Below are positions 23,627 through 32,544 of a stretch of DNA of 41,881 bases, piece by piece. Both the position numbers and the translations under genes were made by a program. Each line of letters opens with the position of its first letter. The stretch's first letter is position 1. The DNA is from a virus. The notes beneath the pieces are model-generated. The model ran no database searches and had not been told where the DNA came from. It saw nothing but the letters and a program-made list of their open reading frames with translations. Location: positions 1-41,881 of IMG/VR virus record IMGVR_UViG_3300026319_000118. The stretch is one strand, 5' to 3'.

Positions 23627-25012
23627 TTAGAACCCGTCGATAATCCCGGCGATAGCGCCGACTATACCACCAATGCTGCCGAGGAGGCCACCACCGCCAG
23701 CGCCAGCCGCGGTCGCACCTAGTCCTATTCCAGTTTCAGCGAATCCAGGAACAGCAAACCCCGCCCCAGATGCAGCAGCAGCCCCAGCAGCCCCACCGGC
23801 CCCGCCTAATCCCCCAGCCCCGAAAATAGAGCCTAAGGCTGAAAGCCCGCTCGATAGGCCTTGCGAGCCTGCTTGCGCGTTGGCAGCTGCCAGGCTAGCC
23901 GCGCTCTGCGCGGTGGCCGTTTCCGCACTAAGTATATTGCTAAAAGCCTGCAATTGTAACGAGTACGGCGCGGTAACCGCACTCATAAACGTATTCATCA
24001 GTTGGTAGCCGGTCGTCCCTTCGGTAAAGAGGCCAGCCTGTTCCTGGGCGCTCATAGAGCCGATAGTCTTCACCATATCGAAGAGTTGCTGTTGCGCCTG
24101 TAGCCCGAGCTGCGTCGTCCCGAGTTCTCCGGTGAGAGACAATTGATTGGCGTTAAGAGCCATTTGCTGACCAGACTGGCTAAGGGCGATATCCCCTTGG
24201 AAGAGGTGCTGCCAGTTCTGGGCCATCTGCATGTTGCCTTGCTGGAGTTGACCCTTTGCGGCAGTCCCGGCCAAGCCTGCCTCCTGATTCAACTGCGCTG
24301 CCATCGTCGAACCAGTCAACCCTTCTGCGCCTAAATTCTGTGCAATTTGTGCTTGACCAGATTTAGTCTGCTGCTCGATCATCGCGTTTTGCTGCGGGGT
24401 GAGCCAGTTTGGTCCAAACTGAGCTATATCCCCTTGAATCTGTTGTTCTTGAAGGGTGATCGGCGCTTGACCAGCCGAAATCTGATTCTCAAGGTTCGTG
24501 ATATTGCCTTGAAACGTATCCTGGTAGTTCTCGATCGACCTGGGCGAGGTACCCGGAGGCGTCATCCCGGTTATCTGCTCCATTCCTCCTAGTGCACCGC
24601 CAAAGGTATTTAGGAGATTAGGGAACCCGCCGGGTCCGCTTCCGCCACCGCCGCTAGTTCCTCCACTCCACCCCCAAGGCGTAGCACTCTGACTTCCAGG
24701 AGTGCCACCAGCTCCAGGCGTCCCGTAGGTCTGGGCGTTCAGCCAAGGGTAAGCATTCCCCATCACGCCGCTATTCCAACTAGGCCCGAAATAGCCGGTG
24801 CCGGGACCAGCTAGGCCAGCAGGCGAGGTGACTTGCGGACCTTGGCCGCCAGTCGCATAGTTCATTGCCCAGTTCCCAAGGGAAAACGGGTAATTTAAGA
24901 ACTGGCTTTCGTATGATCCAATATTGCCGAGTTGGCTGGCTGTGTCCATCATCCCTGGAGGGATCGCCGCTTGTGGAGCACTGCCACCGCCTTTTCCACC
25001 ACCCTTACTCAT
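23627..25012 (-). CDS. Gly/Gln/Ala-rich internal virion protein, 461 aa
   Basis: The N-terminus is Gly/Lys-rich (MSKGGGKGGGSAPQ). The middle (about 165-330) is a long Gln-rich helical region. The C-terminus is a hydrophobic Gly/Ala repeat (about 395-460, GGIVGAIAGIIDGF at the end), like pore-forming tails of T7 gp14-type ejection proteins. AGGG lies six bases before the ATG, and the ATG is in a 14-base palindrome shared with the opposite-strand gene at 25011. Confidence 0.6.
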   Translation of the reverse strand: MSKGGGKGGGSAPQAAIPPGMMDTASQLGNIGSYESQFLNYPFSLGNWAMNYATGGQGPQVTSPAGLAGPGTGYFGPSWNSGVMGNAYPWLNAQTYGTPGAGGTPGSQSATPWGWSGGTSGGGGSGPGGFPNLLNTFGGALGGMEQITGMTPPGTSPRSIENYQDTFQGNITNLENQISAGQAPITLQEQQIQGDIAQFGPNWLTPQQNAMIEQQTKSGQAQIAQNLGAEGLTGSTMAAQLNQEAGLAGTAAKGQLQQGNMQMAQNWQHLFQGDIALSQSGQQMALNANQLSLTGELGTTQLGLQAQQQLFDMVKTIGSMSAQEQAGLFTEGTTGYQLMNTFMSAVTAPYSLQLQAFSNILSAETATAQSAASLAAANAQAGSQGLSSGLSALGSIFGAGGLGGAGGAAGAAAASGAGFAVPGFAETGIGLGATAAGAGGGGLLGSIGGIVGAIAGIIDGF

Positions 25013-25018
25013 GAGTAA
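25005..25018. promoter_or_regulatory. Perfect palindrome containing two opposite start codons
   Basis: TTACTCATGAGTAA is a perfect 14-base palindrome. Its centre holds the ATG of the + gene (25011) and the ATG of the - gene (25012), so both proteins begin Met-Ser. It could bind a dimeric regulator or may simply reflect an insertion event. Confidence 0.6.
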
Positions 25019-25490
25019 CCCTACTGAAGATTTTTATACTATCGCGTTGCCTTGGTTAGCCCAAAAGGTACTCGACAAGGCCCATTTTACAATGTGGGTT
25101 GACCCGGCGACAGGCCGAAAATGGGACTTCAGGCTTTGGCTAATTTGGGCTGCGCGACATGGATTCATCCATTTCTGGCCTAATATGTCTTGCCCTACCG
25201 GGGGAATCGTCGCTCGCCGCATATCAATGGCTCAGCTTAAAAACTGGCGTAATTATTCTAAATCTGAACTCCTTTATGTCTATGACCCGGATGGCGATGG
25301 GGCCTGGATCGATTTCCTATGGGCCCCAGGTCAACAACTAAAAGCGGCTGAAGCAGTTGAAAAAACCGGAATCAAATGGGTCGGCTGGGATCATCGCAAA
25401 ACCGGGGCTCCACATCTTAAAACGCTGAAAGCGGTCAAACGTTTGATCAGCCTGGGAGATAAACGGTCCTCACCGATCCGGCTTATCTAG
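25011..25490 (+). CDS. Opposite-strand gene inside late operon, unknown protein, 159 aa
   Basis: The frame is convincingly protein-like, rich in Trp and aromatic residues (HGFIHFWPNM, YVYDPDGDGAWIDFLWAPG), with a basic C-terminus. It fills exactly the space between two - genes: its start shares a palindrome with one and its stop shares the palindrome CTAG with the other (25487-25490). No other frame there is plausible. It has no visible ribosome-binding site and no clear promoter upstream. The context is that of a moron, an independently acquired and expressed gene. Function is unknown. Confidence 0.7.
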   Translation: MSNPTEDFYTIALPWLAQKVLDKAHFTMWVDPATGRKWDFRLWLIWAARHGFIHFWPNMSCPTGGIVARRISMAQLKNWRNYSKSELLYVYDPDGDGAWIDFLWAPGQQLKAAEAVEKTGIKWVGWDHRKTGAPHLKTLKAVKRLISLGDKRSSPIRLI

Positions 25491-26053
25491 ATGTAAAGCA
25501 GGTTGAGTCGCGGGGTCGCGCTCGTGCCGATAAAACCGCTCATCCCGAAAAACACCCATTCGCCAGCTAGCCCGGTTCCACCCGCTAAAAGAACTCCTAG
25601 CCCAAGATCAGCCGCAAGCCCTGTATTGGTATTAAAGGATGTGACTGTATAGGCGTTACTGGCTGTGTCAGTCGCCGCCACATTAAAAGTCAGGGTGAAT
25701 GTGGCCGTAACATCGACCGAAATCATTACGTACGCCCCTTGCGGCAAATTCGATAAAGTTAAGGTCCTGGTTTGATTGGATGCCGATGTTAGCCTGACAA
25801 AGACAATTCCAGAGCCTTTACAGTCGACCGTTTTATTCGTTGTGATGGTCCCCAGATCGGAGATGGCAGTTGCGAGCGAGGCCAAAGTCAGGGTCGAATT
25901 CCCGTTTAGAGTGCTCGCAAGAGCTGAGGCGCCATTAAGCGAGGTCACCATTTGGTTAAGCAGAGTGCTAAGCTGACCCAAGAACGTTGCTTGCGCCTGC
26001 GGCGTATCGATTGGCATCGACGCAAAACTGAGCGGATTAACGCTGAAGTTCAT
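25487..26053 (-). CDS. Beta-rich tail or fibre protein, 188 aa
   Basis: The N-terminal part is helical (QATFLGQLSTLLNQMVTSL), and the rest is Thr/Ser/Leu-rich strands (LTLSNLPQGAYVMISVDV), like the trimer-forming stalk and head of small fibre proteins. It follows another fibre-like gene. Specific family not recognised. Confidence 0.6.
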   Translation of the reverse strand: MNFSVNPLSFASMPIDTPQAQATFLGQLSTLLNQMVTSLNGASALASTLNGNSTLTLASLATAISDLGTITTNKTVDCKGSGIVFVRLTSASNQTRTLTLSNLPQGAYVMISVDVTATFTLTFNVAATDTASNAYTVTSFNTNTGLAADLGLGVLLAGGTGLAGEWVFFGMSGFIGTSATPRLNLLYI

Positions 26054-26056
26054 GGG

Positions 26057-26845
26057 TTAAACCTGGAAGTCCAGGTAATAAGCTCCGCCTAAGAGAAAGG
26101 TGGTGCCCTGAAATATTATTGGCCCCGCCGGGCTAAGCTGTATCCCGCCACCGCTTAAAGTATAAACAACCTGTCCGTTGGGCGTACCGACCGTCGCTCC
26201 GTAAGATTGCATCGCCTCAACTATGTAATCGGTTCCTCCAGCATGTCCAGCTACGCAGGTAATGCCTTGAGCGCCGGGACCAAAAGTACTGTCATGTCGC
26301 CAGAACACCTGGGTCCCAGCGCGCAAGTTCGTTAACGTCAAGGCAAAGGTCGATGTTATAGATCTAGTCCTCAAAATTATCGTCCGATATCCGCCGCAAC
26401 TCTGGGTTTGAGTGGGGTTAGTTCCAAAATCAACCATCAATGTATCCAGGTTTATGATCCTGAATTGCGCCCCATCATATACAGCGATGTAAACTGTGCC
26501 TTGATGCAACATGCCCGTAGAAGGGGCGTTCCCAGCGATATCAGTTAAAGCAACGTTACCCAGCGAATTGACATTGATCGTACAGCCGCCAGTTAGATTG
26601 ATATTGAGCACCCGGAAACTAATCGTCATCCCGGTGATATAGGCGCTTGGGGCTGAGGTGAGGGTCAATACGTAGGCATTGGCGATTCCGGTATCTACCG
26701 CATAATTATTATACCCGATCGCTGAATCATTGTAGTCGGTGAGAACCTGAGCGAAAGCGGCGTCCAGAAGAGCGACCGAGGTTGGCGGTGGCTGGATCTG
26801 AGTATTAAAAATTGTCGAAACTGCGGTGTATGGTCTACCTGGCAT
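26057..26845 (-). CDS. Tail fibre-like protein, 262 aa
   Basis: An N-terminal segment (1-45) is followed by a strand-rich block with FRVLNINLTGGCTINVNSLG and GTVYIAVYDGAQFRII, phrases typical of phage fibre or baseplate-wedge beta domains. It directly follows the tail-hub-like gene, and together with the next gene probably forms the host-contact part of the tail. Confidence 0.65.
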   Translation of the reverse strand: MPGRPYTAVSTIFNTQIQPPPTSVALLDAAFAQVLTDYNDSAIGYNNYAVDTGIANAYVLTLTSAPSAYITGMTISFRVLNINLTGGCTINVNSLGNVALTDIAGNAPSTGMLHQGTVYIAVYDGAQFRIINLDTLMVDFGTNPTQTQSCGGYRTIILRTRSITSTFALTLTNLRAGTQVFWRHDSTFGPGAQGITCVAGHAGGTDYIVEAMQSYGATVGTPNGQVVYTLSGGGIQLSPAGPIIFQGTTFLLGGAYYLDFQV

Positions 26846-26846
26846 A

Positions 26847-28424
26847 TCATTCCCAGTCGGCGGGCACCTCTACGTATTCAACCCCGAAAGCGTTCACACC
26901 TGCCCCCACGCCGGTAATCGTGAAATTAATCCCTATATTACGGCCCTGCATGCCCATAATGGCGTCATATGTGTTGTACAGTATTCCGTTTATAGCCTTC
27001 CCAGCCCAAATAAACGCTGCTCCTCCTGAGAATTGCCAATTAAATGGCGAGCCGCCTGAATACTGCCACAGATATGTTCCAACCGGATTGCCAGTCTGGT
27101 TGTCAGGCGAATATACGGCCTGATTTTCGTCAAGTACTCCGAATGTGAGTGTAGCGGGAGAGGTTGTAGCAACCAATGCTCCCACCCGGATAACCTCTTT
27201 TATCCTGATACGTGTGCCAAAATTCCACATCTTGGTGTTGGCAATTGATGTCACGATTGTGTTCGAGTTAACGTACATCTGGGTAAGATTCCCGCTAGTA
27301 TCAACCCCCCAGATTTTTTGCTGGCCGTTAGTCTGGTCTACCCCGTATGTGATGAAATTAATATTCCCGAACACGGTGCGGAAGAAGCGCGGAGTACCGC
27401 CGCTAAGGCTCGCGGTATCAATCCCGATCTGGGTATATTCATTAGTCCCATTATTGTTCCATTGGATGTTCCATAGGACACATGGCAATTGGCTGATCGG
27501 TCCGAAAGCGGCGCTAAAAGTCGAGCCTCCAACAACCAAATTCTGAAAGAATCCGCCGATCATTTCGGATATGAATGATGCTTGCGCTCCGTATAAACTC
27601 CAGAGCCCGTACAGGCTAGAATACAAGAGCGAATAGCCATATGGCATCACGGACCATTTGTTGATAATGCCCGCCTCATCTGTGACCGAGTTGCGGCTTA
27701 ACTGCAGGACGGCTGGGTTCCCTGTATCAAATAGATTCCCGACAATCTGCACCCAGTTATAGCCGAAGATGTAAAGCGACCCTTGGAATGGTACGAGCGC
27801 CTTGATGGGTGGAGGCGTATCGTAATCAGTCATGATCAAACTGCCAGCATCACCCGCGACCGAATTGAATGTACCTGCCGCCGTGAAACTGAGCGAGTTG
27901 TTGTTGGCTAGCCAGAGCCGTCCAGAGAACACCGTGATGAACGTGGCCGGTTGCCCACTTAATGGGGTCGCGAAGGTTGTCCCGTCCCAGCTAAATACTT
28001 TCGCCTGGTTAACGTCCGAGATTAGGATCGTATTGCCCTGCCAGTTCGCGATATCACACAGGGTAGAAAACCCGCCAGCCGCGTGAATATCGGTGATAAC
28101 GCCCCCTAAGCTAACCTGATAGATGTGGCCATTGGTGCAGAGGCAAAAGAGATAGGTCGCGAGGTTCAATGGCTGCGCCGAAATCCAAACAGCCGGCGCT
28201 GCTAAGGTCGCGATAATGATGCTAAGGCCGGGAACCTGTTGAAGATATTTCCCGTAGGAAATGAAGTTAACCAGATCGTCAAAGTCCGTGTCGCCGATTG
28301 TCCAGCGTCCAAGATTGGACGGTTTATTCAGCGAGCCGAATTGCTGCCCTTCGTCCGGGAACCAGACCGTCTGGATCTGCGGCTCCTGAGTCTGTTCACG
28401 GGTTGTTGGGCGATGCGTGATCAT
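26847..28424 (-). CDS. Tail hub or nozzle-like protein, 525 aa
   Basis: Repeated strand pairs (CDIANWQGNTILISDV, TFITVFSGRLWLANNN, FQGSLYIFGYNWVQIVG, YSLLYSSLYGLWSLYG) suggest a beta-propeller such as in P22 gp10-like stabilisation proteins or T7 gp12-like nozzles. It follows a gp11-like adaptor gene with a four-base overlap. Length is between those families, so the assignment rests on order and fold texture. Confidence 0.65.
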   Translation of the reverse strand: MITHRPTTREQTQEPQIQTVWFPDEGQQFGSLNKPSNLGRWTIGDTDFDDLVNFISYGKYLQQVPGLSIIIATLAAPAVWISAQPLNLATYLFCLCTNGHIYQVSLGGVITDIHAAGGFSTLCDIANWQGNTILISDVNQAKVFSWDGTTFATPLSGQPATFITVFSGRLWLANNNSLSFTAAGTFNSVAGDAGSLIMTDYDTPPPIKALVPFQGSLYIFGYNWVQIVGNLFDTGNPAVLQLSRNSVTDEAGIINKWSVMPYGYSLLYSSLYGLWSLYGAQASFISEMIGGFFQNLVVGGSTFSAAFGPISQLPCVLWNIQWNNNGTNEYTQIGIDTASLSGGTPRFFRTVFGNINFITYGVDQTNGQQKIWGVDTSGNLTQMYVNSNTIVTSIANTKMWNFGTRIRIKEVIRVGALVATTSPATLTFGVLDENQAVYSPDNQTGNPVGTYLWQYSGGSPFNWQFSGGAAFIWAGKAINGILYNTYDAIMGMQGRNIGINFTITGVGAGVNAFGVEYVEVPADWE

Positions 28425-29098
28425 GGCCTACGAGGGTCGTTGCCATAGCGACTCGGTATCCTAAACACAGGGAACTGGCTCATCCGTTTTTCGAGCTCAA
28501 CCGCGTATTTGTTCTCCCAGTAGGTGCTCATCGCTACGTCTTGCTGGTTCTGTTTCGCGATACTAGCCGCTTTGTACGGGACTAGGATGAAATCTGCTAT
28601 TGTCGGGGGCAAAAGATCCGTGTCGGTCGTATTGACGAGATAATTAGGCAGGTAAATCGCATCAATTTCAAGCTGGTATGAGCCGTTTGGGATCGGGTAC
28701 AGGTAGAACGATTGAAGATCGTACATTCCCCAGATACTAGGGATGAAAGTGAACCCGGTAAAACTGCCGAACCAGGCGTTTAGATCACCCCACTCCATGT
28801 AATCCAGGGTGGGCTTAAGGGTCGCTGACCAATAAACCGCAATATTGGCTATCCCGATTATCTGCTGGGCTTGGTAACCCGCGCCCTGAACCGCGCTTAA
28901 GACCGTCTGAAAGTTGTAGAGGGTCTGGTTCTGATTGGTGAAGATCGTGTTTGTGAGCGCCCTGGTTACCCAGGTATCAGAAACAATGTCACTTCGAGCC
29001 TGATTAATGCAGTCGGTCAGGTTCTGCGTAGTGTACGCAATCCCTTGCGGGTCTCGCAAGAAGAACCGTGTCTTCGAGAGATAATCGCCCAGCGTCAT
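28421..29098 (-). CDS. Head-tail adaptor or tail tubular A-like protein, 225 aa
   Basis: The start MTLGDYLSKTRFFLRDP, a following INQARSDIV helix and the alpha/beta middle are typical of T7 gp11-like tail tubular proteins (around 200 residues). The C-terminal helix contains a Lys/Glu-rich segment. It sits between a small structural gene and the hub-like gene, the standard order. Confidence 0.65.
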   Translation of the reverse strand: MTLGDYLSKTRFFLRDPQGIAYTTQNLTDCINQARSDIVSDTWVTRALTNTIFTNQNQTLYNFQTVLSAVQGAGYQAQQIIGIANIAVYWSATLKPTLDYMEWGDLNAWFGSFTGFTFIPSIWGMYDLQSFYLYPIPNGSYQLEIDAIYLPNYLVNTTDTDLLPPTIADFILVPYKAASIAKQNQQDVAMSTYWENKYAVELEKRMSQFPVFRIPSRYGNDPRRP

Positions 29099-29101
29099 TC
29101 A

Positions 29102-29554
29102 TCAGGTAACAGCAGCCAGTTTATTGAACGCCTCGGAGTCAATCGCCGAGTTGAGCGCAATCGCCTTAATCGTGAACCGCTCAAACCGTTTCGATTTAGA
29201 CGCGCTGTTTGCCCACCCATAGGCCATCAGGCGTTGCGTGTATAAGGGCGTTTGCTGTCCAATCCCGTGCCCCATCTGCCCAGTCGAGATTGTGTCCCGG
29301 AAATTGCGCTGCTTAGGCGGGTCATATTCGTTCCCGTATCTGTCCAGCTCGGTCCGCGTATCGAAAAGGAAGAGGTGATAGGCCGCCTCTGGCGAGATCA
29401 CTTCCGGTTTACCAGGCGGAAAATCGTAGAGTTCCCCGTCATATTGGAACTGGCAATGACCGCTAAACTTGTCGTCCGAGTTCGGCTCCGGTTTATTGTC
29501 GTTGCGGATGGCAACCCGGACATTGCGAGGGAAAGGTCTGGTATCAACAACCAT
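29102..29554 (-). CDS. Virion-associated protein, 150 aa
   Basis: ATG 29554 lies one base after the previous stop; an in-frame start at 29629 would overlap the previous gene by 74 bases and is rejected. The protein has an alpha/beta appearance with a GELYDFPPGKPEVISPEAAYHLF phrase split over about 41-63, resembling capsid-adjacent proteins that follow the major capsid gene. Function not established. Confidence 0.65.
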   Translation of the reverse strand: MVVDTRPFPRNVRVAIRNDNKPEPNSDDKFSGHCQFQYDGELYDFPPGKPEVISPEAAYHLFLFDTRTELDRYGNEYDPPKQRNFRDTISTGQMGHGIGQQTPLYTQRLMAYGWANSASKSKRFERFTIKAIALNSAIDSEAFNKLAAVT

Positions 29555-29555
29555 A

Positions 29556-30245
29556 TTATCTGAATTGGTAGATGGTGATCGCAGTCGCGAAGGTCGCAGC
29601 GGGTAAGAGGATTGACCAGTTGGCGCCATCGCTTGGCACGTACACCGCTGTCTGGAGCGAGGCAGTGAACGAGTGCACCGTAACCCAAGATGGCGTTGGC
29701 CCCTGCCAGTTCTGAAGCAGGTTCGCGCTCGCCGCAGCCGTGACGCTCACAAGCAAGTCGCCTGGTGGCAACACGAACCGGTTATTCGCAATCAGATTAC
29801 CGGCAGGTACAGAAAGCGGGATCTCATGCAGAGCACCAGCGACATCACCGGCAACAGGTGGCAATTGATAGCCGGGCCAGTTCCCGGCAAAAGCGCTCTG
29901 GGACGGGTTAACGGAGGTGACGGTGAATAAACCCGTCCCAGCGCCTAAGGCGGTCGTAGCGTTGATAGCCGCCGCGATCGCGCTCGAAGAGGTAATACTC
30001 GCAACGGTCGTGCCGCCCGACGGGAAGCCAGGTCCAGAGAGCAACGTGCTCGTACCGGCCATGATGTTGCCAGTGGTCGCGAACTGGGCCGGAGTGAACG
30101 GGCTTGTGATCGAAGTGATCGCCGCACTAGCGTTCGTGCTCGTGCCGGTGAAGACTATTGTTTGTTGCAACCAAGTTGCAGGTTGCGGCGTGTTACCGGC
30201 AAGCGCTGGGTTATCTAAAATTGCGATTCCACGAATACGCGGCAT
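29556..30245 (-). CDS. Probable capsid decoration or minor structural protein, 229 aa
   Basis: Rich in Ser, Thr, Ala and Gly with no charge clusters, mostly strand-compatible, ending with a clear beta pattern (VTVHSFTASLQTAVYVPSD). It is two genes downstream of the major capsid gene. No family recognised. Confidence 0.6.
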   Translation of the reverse strand: MPRIRGIAILDNPALAGNTPQPATWLQQTIVFTGTSTNASAAITSITSPFTPAQFATTGNIMAGTSTLLSGPGFPSGGTTVASITSSSAIAAAINATTALGAGTGLFTVTSVNPSQSAFAGNWPGYQLPPVAGDVAGALHEIPLSVPAGNLIANNRFVLPPGDLLVSVTAAASANLLQNWQGPTPSWVTVHSFTASLQTAVYVPSDGANWSILLPAATFATAITIYQFR

Positions 30246-30248
30246 AAA

Positions 30249-30521
30249 TTATGGCACTCCTACTTCATTTGCATTTAAAGGCACGGTTTGGCCCGCTTGA
30301 GTCGTAAGACCGTTAGTTGTCTGGGCTGACCAATACGCACCTTGAACTCCCCCTTGTTCTCCCCCGGTCCGGTCCATCACGTCTTGCATAGCCTCACTTA
30401 AACTACTCCTAGCTGAGCTTTTCCCCCACGGGGCCACTACTTGGTAAGTCGCGCTGTTGACCGGGTTATTGACTGACCCGCTCAAGAGAACCGTGATAAA
30501 GAATTGTGAGAGAGCCGCCAT
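30249..30521 (-). CDS. Small protein downstream of capsid gene, 90 aa
   Basis: A short N-terminal strand region (SQFFITVLLSGSV) and a polar Gln/Gly-rich remainder. It overlaps the capsid stop by one base. It may be a head-completion or decoration protein; this is by position only. Confidence 0.55.
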   Translation of the reverse strand: MAALSQFFITVLLSGSVNNPVNSATYQVVAPWGKSSARSSLSEAMQDVMDRTGGEQGGVQGAYWSAQTTNGLTTQAGQTVPLNANEVGVP

Positions 30522-31510
30522 TAGATGTTCAAGAAGTTAAAGCCCGTTACGACACCGTTGGCCTTTGGCTTGGTATTGATAATCGTCCAGAGCAACATGA
30601 TAACCCCGGTGAAGGAGAGAGCATTCGCGGGCAAGTTGGCCACGAAATCGAAGAACTCCCACTCGGCGTCCTCGTGGATCCGGATACCGAAATAGTTAAA
30701 GTTCGGTAGATACGCGGTACCCTCTGGGCAATAGGGATCGATATACGCTGGCACTCCACCGACATCCAAAGCTCTGAATCCAGACATATATTTGTCCGAT
30801 CGGTCGGTGTTTGGATGGTAACGGTCCAGCCCCATGAAATCTTGCGCCAGTAACGTCCAGGTCCCGGCGTTCATGAAGATCGCGTCAGGGATTTCCCCTT
30901 GTGCCTTCATGACACCGTTAAGAAACTGGAACATGAGCGCCCGGGTTGGATTAACCGATCCAGCAGCGTACCGTTTGGCCGACCACCATGGGTTAGAGGT
31001 CCGGTTGATTCCGCCGTAAGTGACCAGGTTCGTTCCGTCATCAATAGCGCCTGGCAACCCGATTGGCTGCATTGCATTCGAGACGTTGTTGTAGAGAGTG
31101 TTCCCCATCATGTCGCGGAAAGCGTTCCCCGCGTCATTAAATCGCAGATCAAGAATCGATTGAATCTTCTGCCGTTCCTGGATCAGTAGCTCAGTAGCCA
31201 AGACCGGTATAGGGCATAGACTCATGCACATCGACCAGGAGGCCGGGGTTAAGCCTACCATCGTAGTCGGGCTCGTGAACGATCCATCAAACCCGGTGTA
31301 CTGCGGCTGAACGAGCTGTTGGTATTGGACGTTCGCGATGACGCTGTCGATACCGCCGTCCTCAAGGATCGCGTTAGCCAACAAGCCCACGAGCATCGGG
31401 CATGTGTTATAGATTTGGACAATCGCCCGCTGTAGAATGGCGCGGCGCGTGATGTACGATAGTTGTGTACCTATCGCACCTGCTGGTAAAATTCCACTCC
31501 CGAGGGGCAT
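30521..31510 (-). CDS. Major capsid protein, 329 aa
   Basis: Size, position after a scaffold-like gene and fold texture all indicate the HK97-fold capsid protein. There is an N-terminal arm, a long helix (ELLIQERQKIQSILD, about 107-121), an E-loop-like region, and a C-terminal domain with GGVPAYIDPYCP and FGIRIHEDAEWEFFDF. It builds the icosahedral shell. No protease gene or cleavage signal is seen. It is preceded by AGGG just before the ATG. Confidence 0.8.
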   Translation of the reverse strand: MPLGSGILPAGAIGTQLSYITRRAILQRAIVQIYNTCPMLVGLLANAILEDGGIDSVIANVQYQQLVQPQYTGFDGSFTSPTTMVGLTPASWSMCMSLCPIPVLATELLIQERQKIQSILDLRFNDAGNAFRDMMGNTLYNNVSNAMQPIGLPGAIDDGTNLVTYGGINRTSNPWWSAKRYAAGSVNPTRALMFQFLNGVMKAQGEIPDAIFMNAGTWTLLAQDFMGLDRYHPNTDRSDKYMSGFRALDVGGVPAYIDPYCPEGTAYLPNFNYFGIRIHEDAEWEFFDFVANLPANALSFTGVIMLLWTIINTKPKANGVVTGFNFLNI

Positions 31511-31534
31511 CCCTTAAAACCCTTGCCTTTCGAT

Positions 31535-32125
31535 TTAAACTAAGACTTCGCCAAATGCTTCTCTTAACTCTTCTCTTGCCTCGTCTGCCTGTTCCTTCAC
31601 ATAGTTGCGAGGATCAGTAAACAAACGACTCTCCGGATCTCGAAGAGCTTTTCTGAAATCGTTTTTAGGCCGATTGGCCTTAGTCGAGAATGGGACACGC
31701 GCCTGGGTGTGCCCTGCCGGGACCGCGTTAATCTGGAGCCAGGCACGAGCTGCGTTCTCTAGCGAGATGAGTTCGCCACCTTTTGCTGCTTCAGCCTGGT
31801 AAGTGATTACCTCGTCTATCTCGCTTTGTGAAAGATTAAACGGAGGGCGAGTAAGCCGCTCGCGTTGGCGGGTGCTGGCTTCTTCGGCTTCCTTTTCGAG
31901 GATCCGGCGCCGGGTATCTTTAAGTTCCTCTTCAAGCTTACTGAATTTTGCGTCGGCTCTAGCGTCCGCTTCCTTTTGCTGCTCTAGCTCAGGGATCTTA
32001 GCTTCCGGATCCGCCTCCTGGTACAGCTCGAAAAAACGTTTCCTGACTTTCGGATTGAGTACCTTGCTCTCGACGTACCGGAGCCTCTTTAACTCCGCGA
32101 GCTCTTGATCGCTAATCTGTGGCAT
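31535..32125 (-). CDS. Scaffold-like coiled-coil protein, 196 aa
   Basis: Very charged and helical, with a long Glu/Lys/Arg coiled-coil (about 40-95) and a helical basic and acidic C-terminus (ADEAREELREAFGEVL), directly upstream of the capsid gene. These are the standard features of a capsid-assembly scaffold. A promoter-like TTGACA lies about 75 bases upstream. Confidence 0.65.
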   Translation of the reverse strand: MPQISDQELAELKRLRYVESKVLNPKVRKRFFELYQEADPEAKIPELEQQKEADARADAKFSKLEEELKDTRRRILEKEAEEASTRQRERLTRPPFNLSQSEIDEVITYQAEAAKGGELISLENAARAWLQINAVPAGHTQARVPFSTKANRPKNDFRKALRDPESRLFTDPRNYVKEQADEAREELREAFGEVLV

Positions 32126-32147
32126 CCCTTATTTCCCTTGTTGCCCG

Positions 32148-32309
32148 TTATTTCCCTACGCGCATAGTTGGCTCAGTAAACTTGCCCGGTGCCAGCTTGT
32201 CAAGCTTGACCGGGGCCATCTCTGGAATAACCGGCGGGTTAATTGAGTCCAGATAGACCTGATTCGTATCGGTGATTTTGCGAGCCTTATTCCCTGAAGG
32301 TCTTTTCAT
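32148..32309 (-). CDS. Unknown small basic protein, 53 aa
   Basis: Basic at the N-terminus (MKRPSGNKARK), Pro/Lys-rich later. The frame overlaps nothing and fills the space between its neighbours. It contains on its coding strand the TTGACAAGCT site that may be a capsid-operon promoter. Function unknown. Confidence 0.6.
   Translation of the reverse strand: MKRPSGNKARKITDTNQVYLDSINPPVIPEMAPVKLDKLAPGKFTEPTMRVGK
32175..32203 (-). promoter_or_regulatory. Possible internal promoter for scaffold and capsid genes
   Basis: On the - strand TTGACA (32203-32198) is followed after 17 bases by TTTACT (32180-32175). The TTGACAAGCT 10-mer is identical to that of the 1131 promoter. Transcription would start near 32168, about 43 bases before the scaffold ATG. 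It lies within a small coding gene, so a chance match cannot be excluded. Confidence 0.4.
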
Positions 32310-32310
32310 A

Positions 32311-32544
32311 TTATTGCCCTGCCCTTAAAGTTCTGCCTGATCTTATACGCCTTTTACGAGGACCATTCAAGATTTTCATACTAGCCTCGCTATCGGGCCT
32401 GCAATATTCGTTCTCTTTCGGGTCACCCATTTCGTTCCCGACAATTACCTCGTCAGGGTCATCGAATTTAACCGCGGTCATATCAGAATGCGGGACCGCG
32501 CCTTCGCCCCGGATATCCGATTTACTGAAATTAACGTCTGCCAT
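32311..32544 (-). CDS. Unknown small protein, 77 aa
   Basis: An acidic first half (DDPDEVIVGNEMGDPKENE) and a basic end (GPRKRRIRSGRTLRAGQ). It overlaps the previous stop by one base. No family recognised; probably a small head-assembly protein by position. Confidence 0.55.
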   Translation of the reverse strand: MADVNFSKSDIRGEGAVPHSDMTAVKFDDPDEVIVGNEMGDPKENEYCRPDSEASMKILNGPRKRRIRSGRTLRAGQ

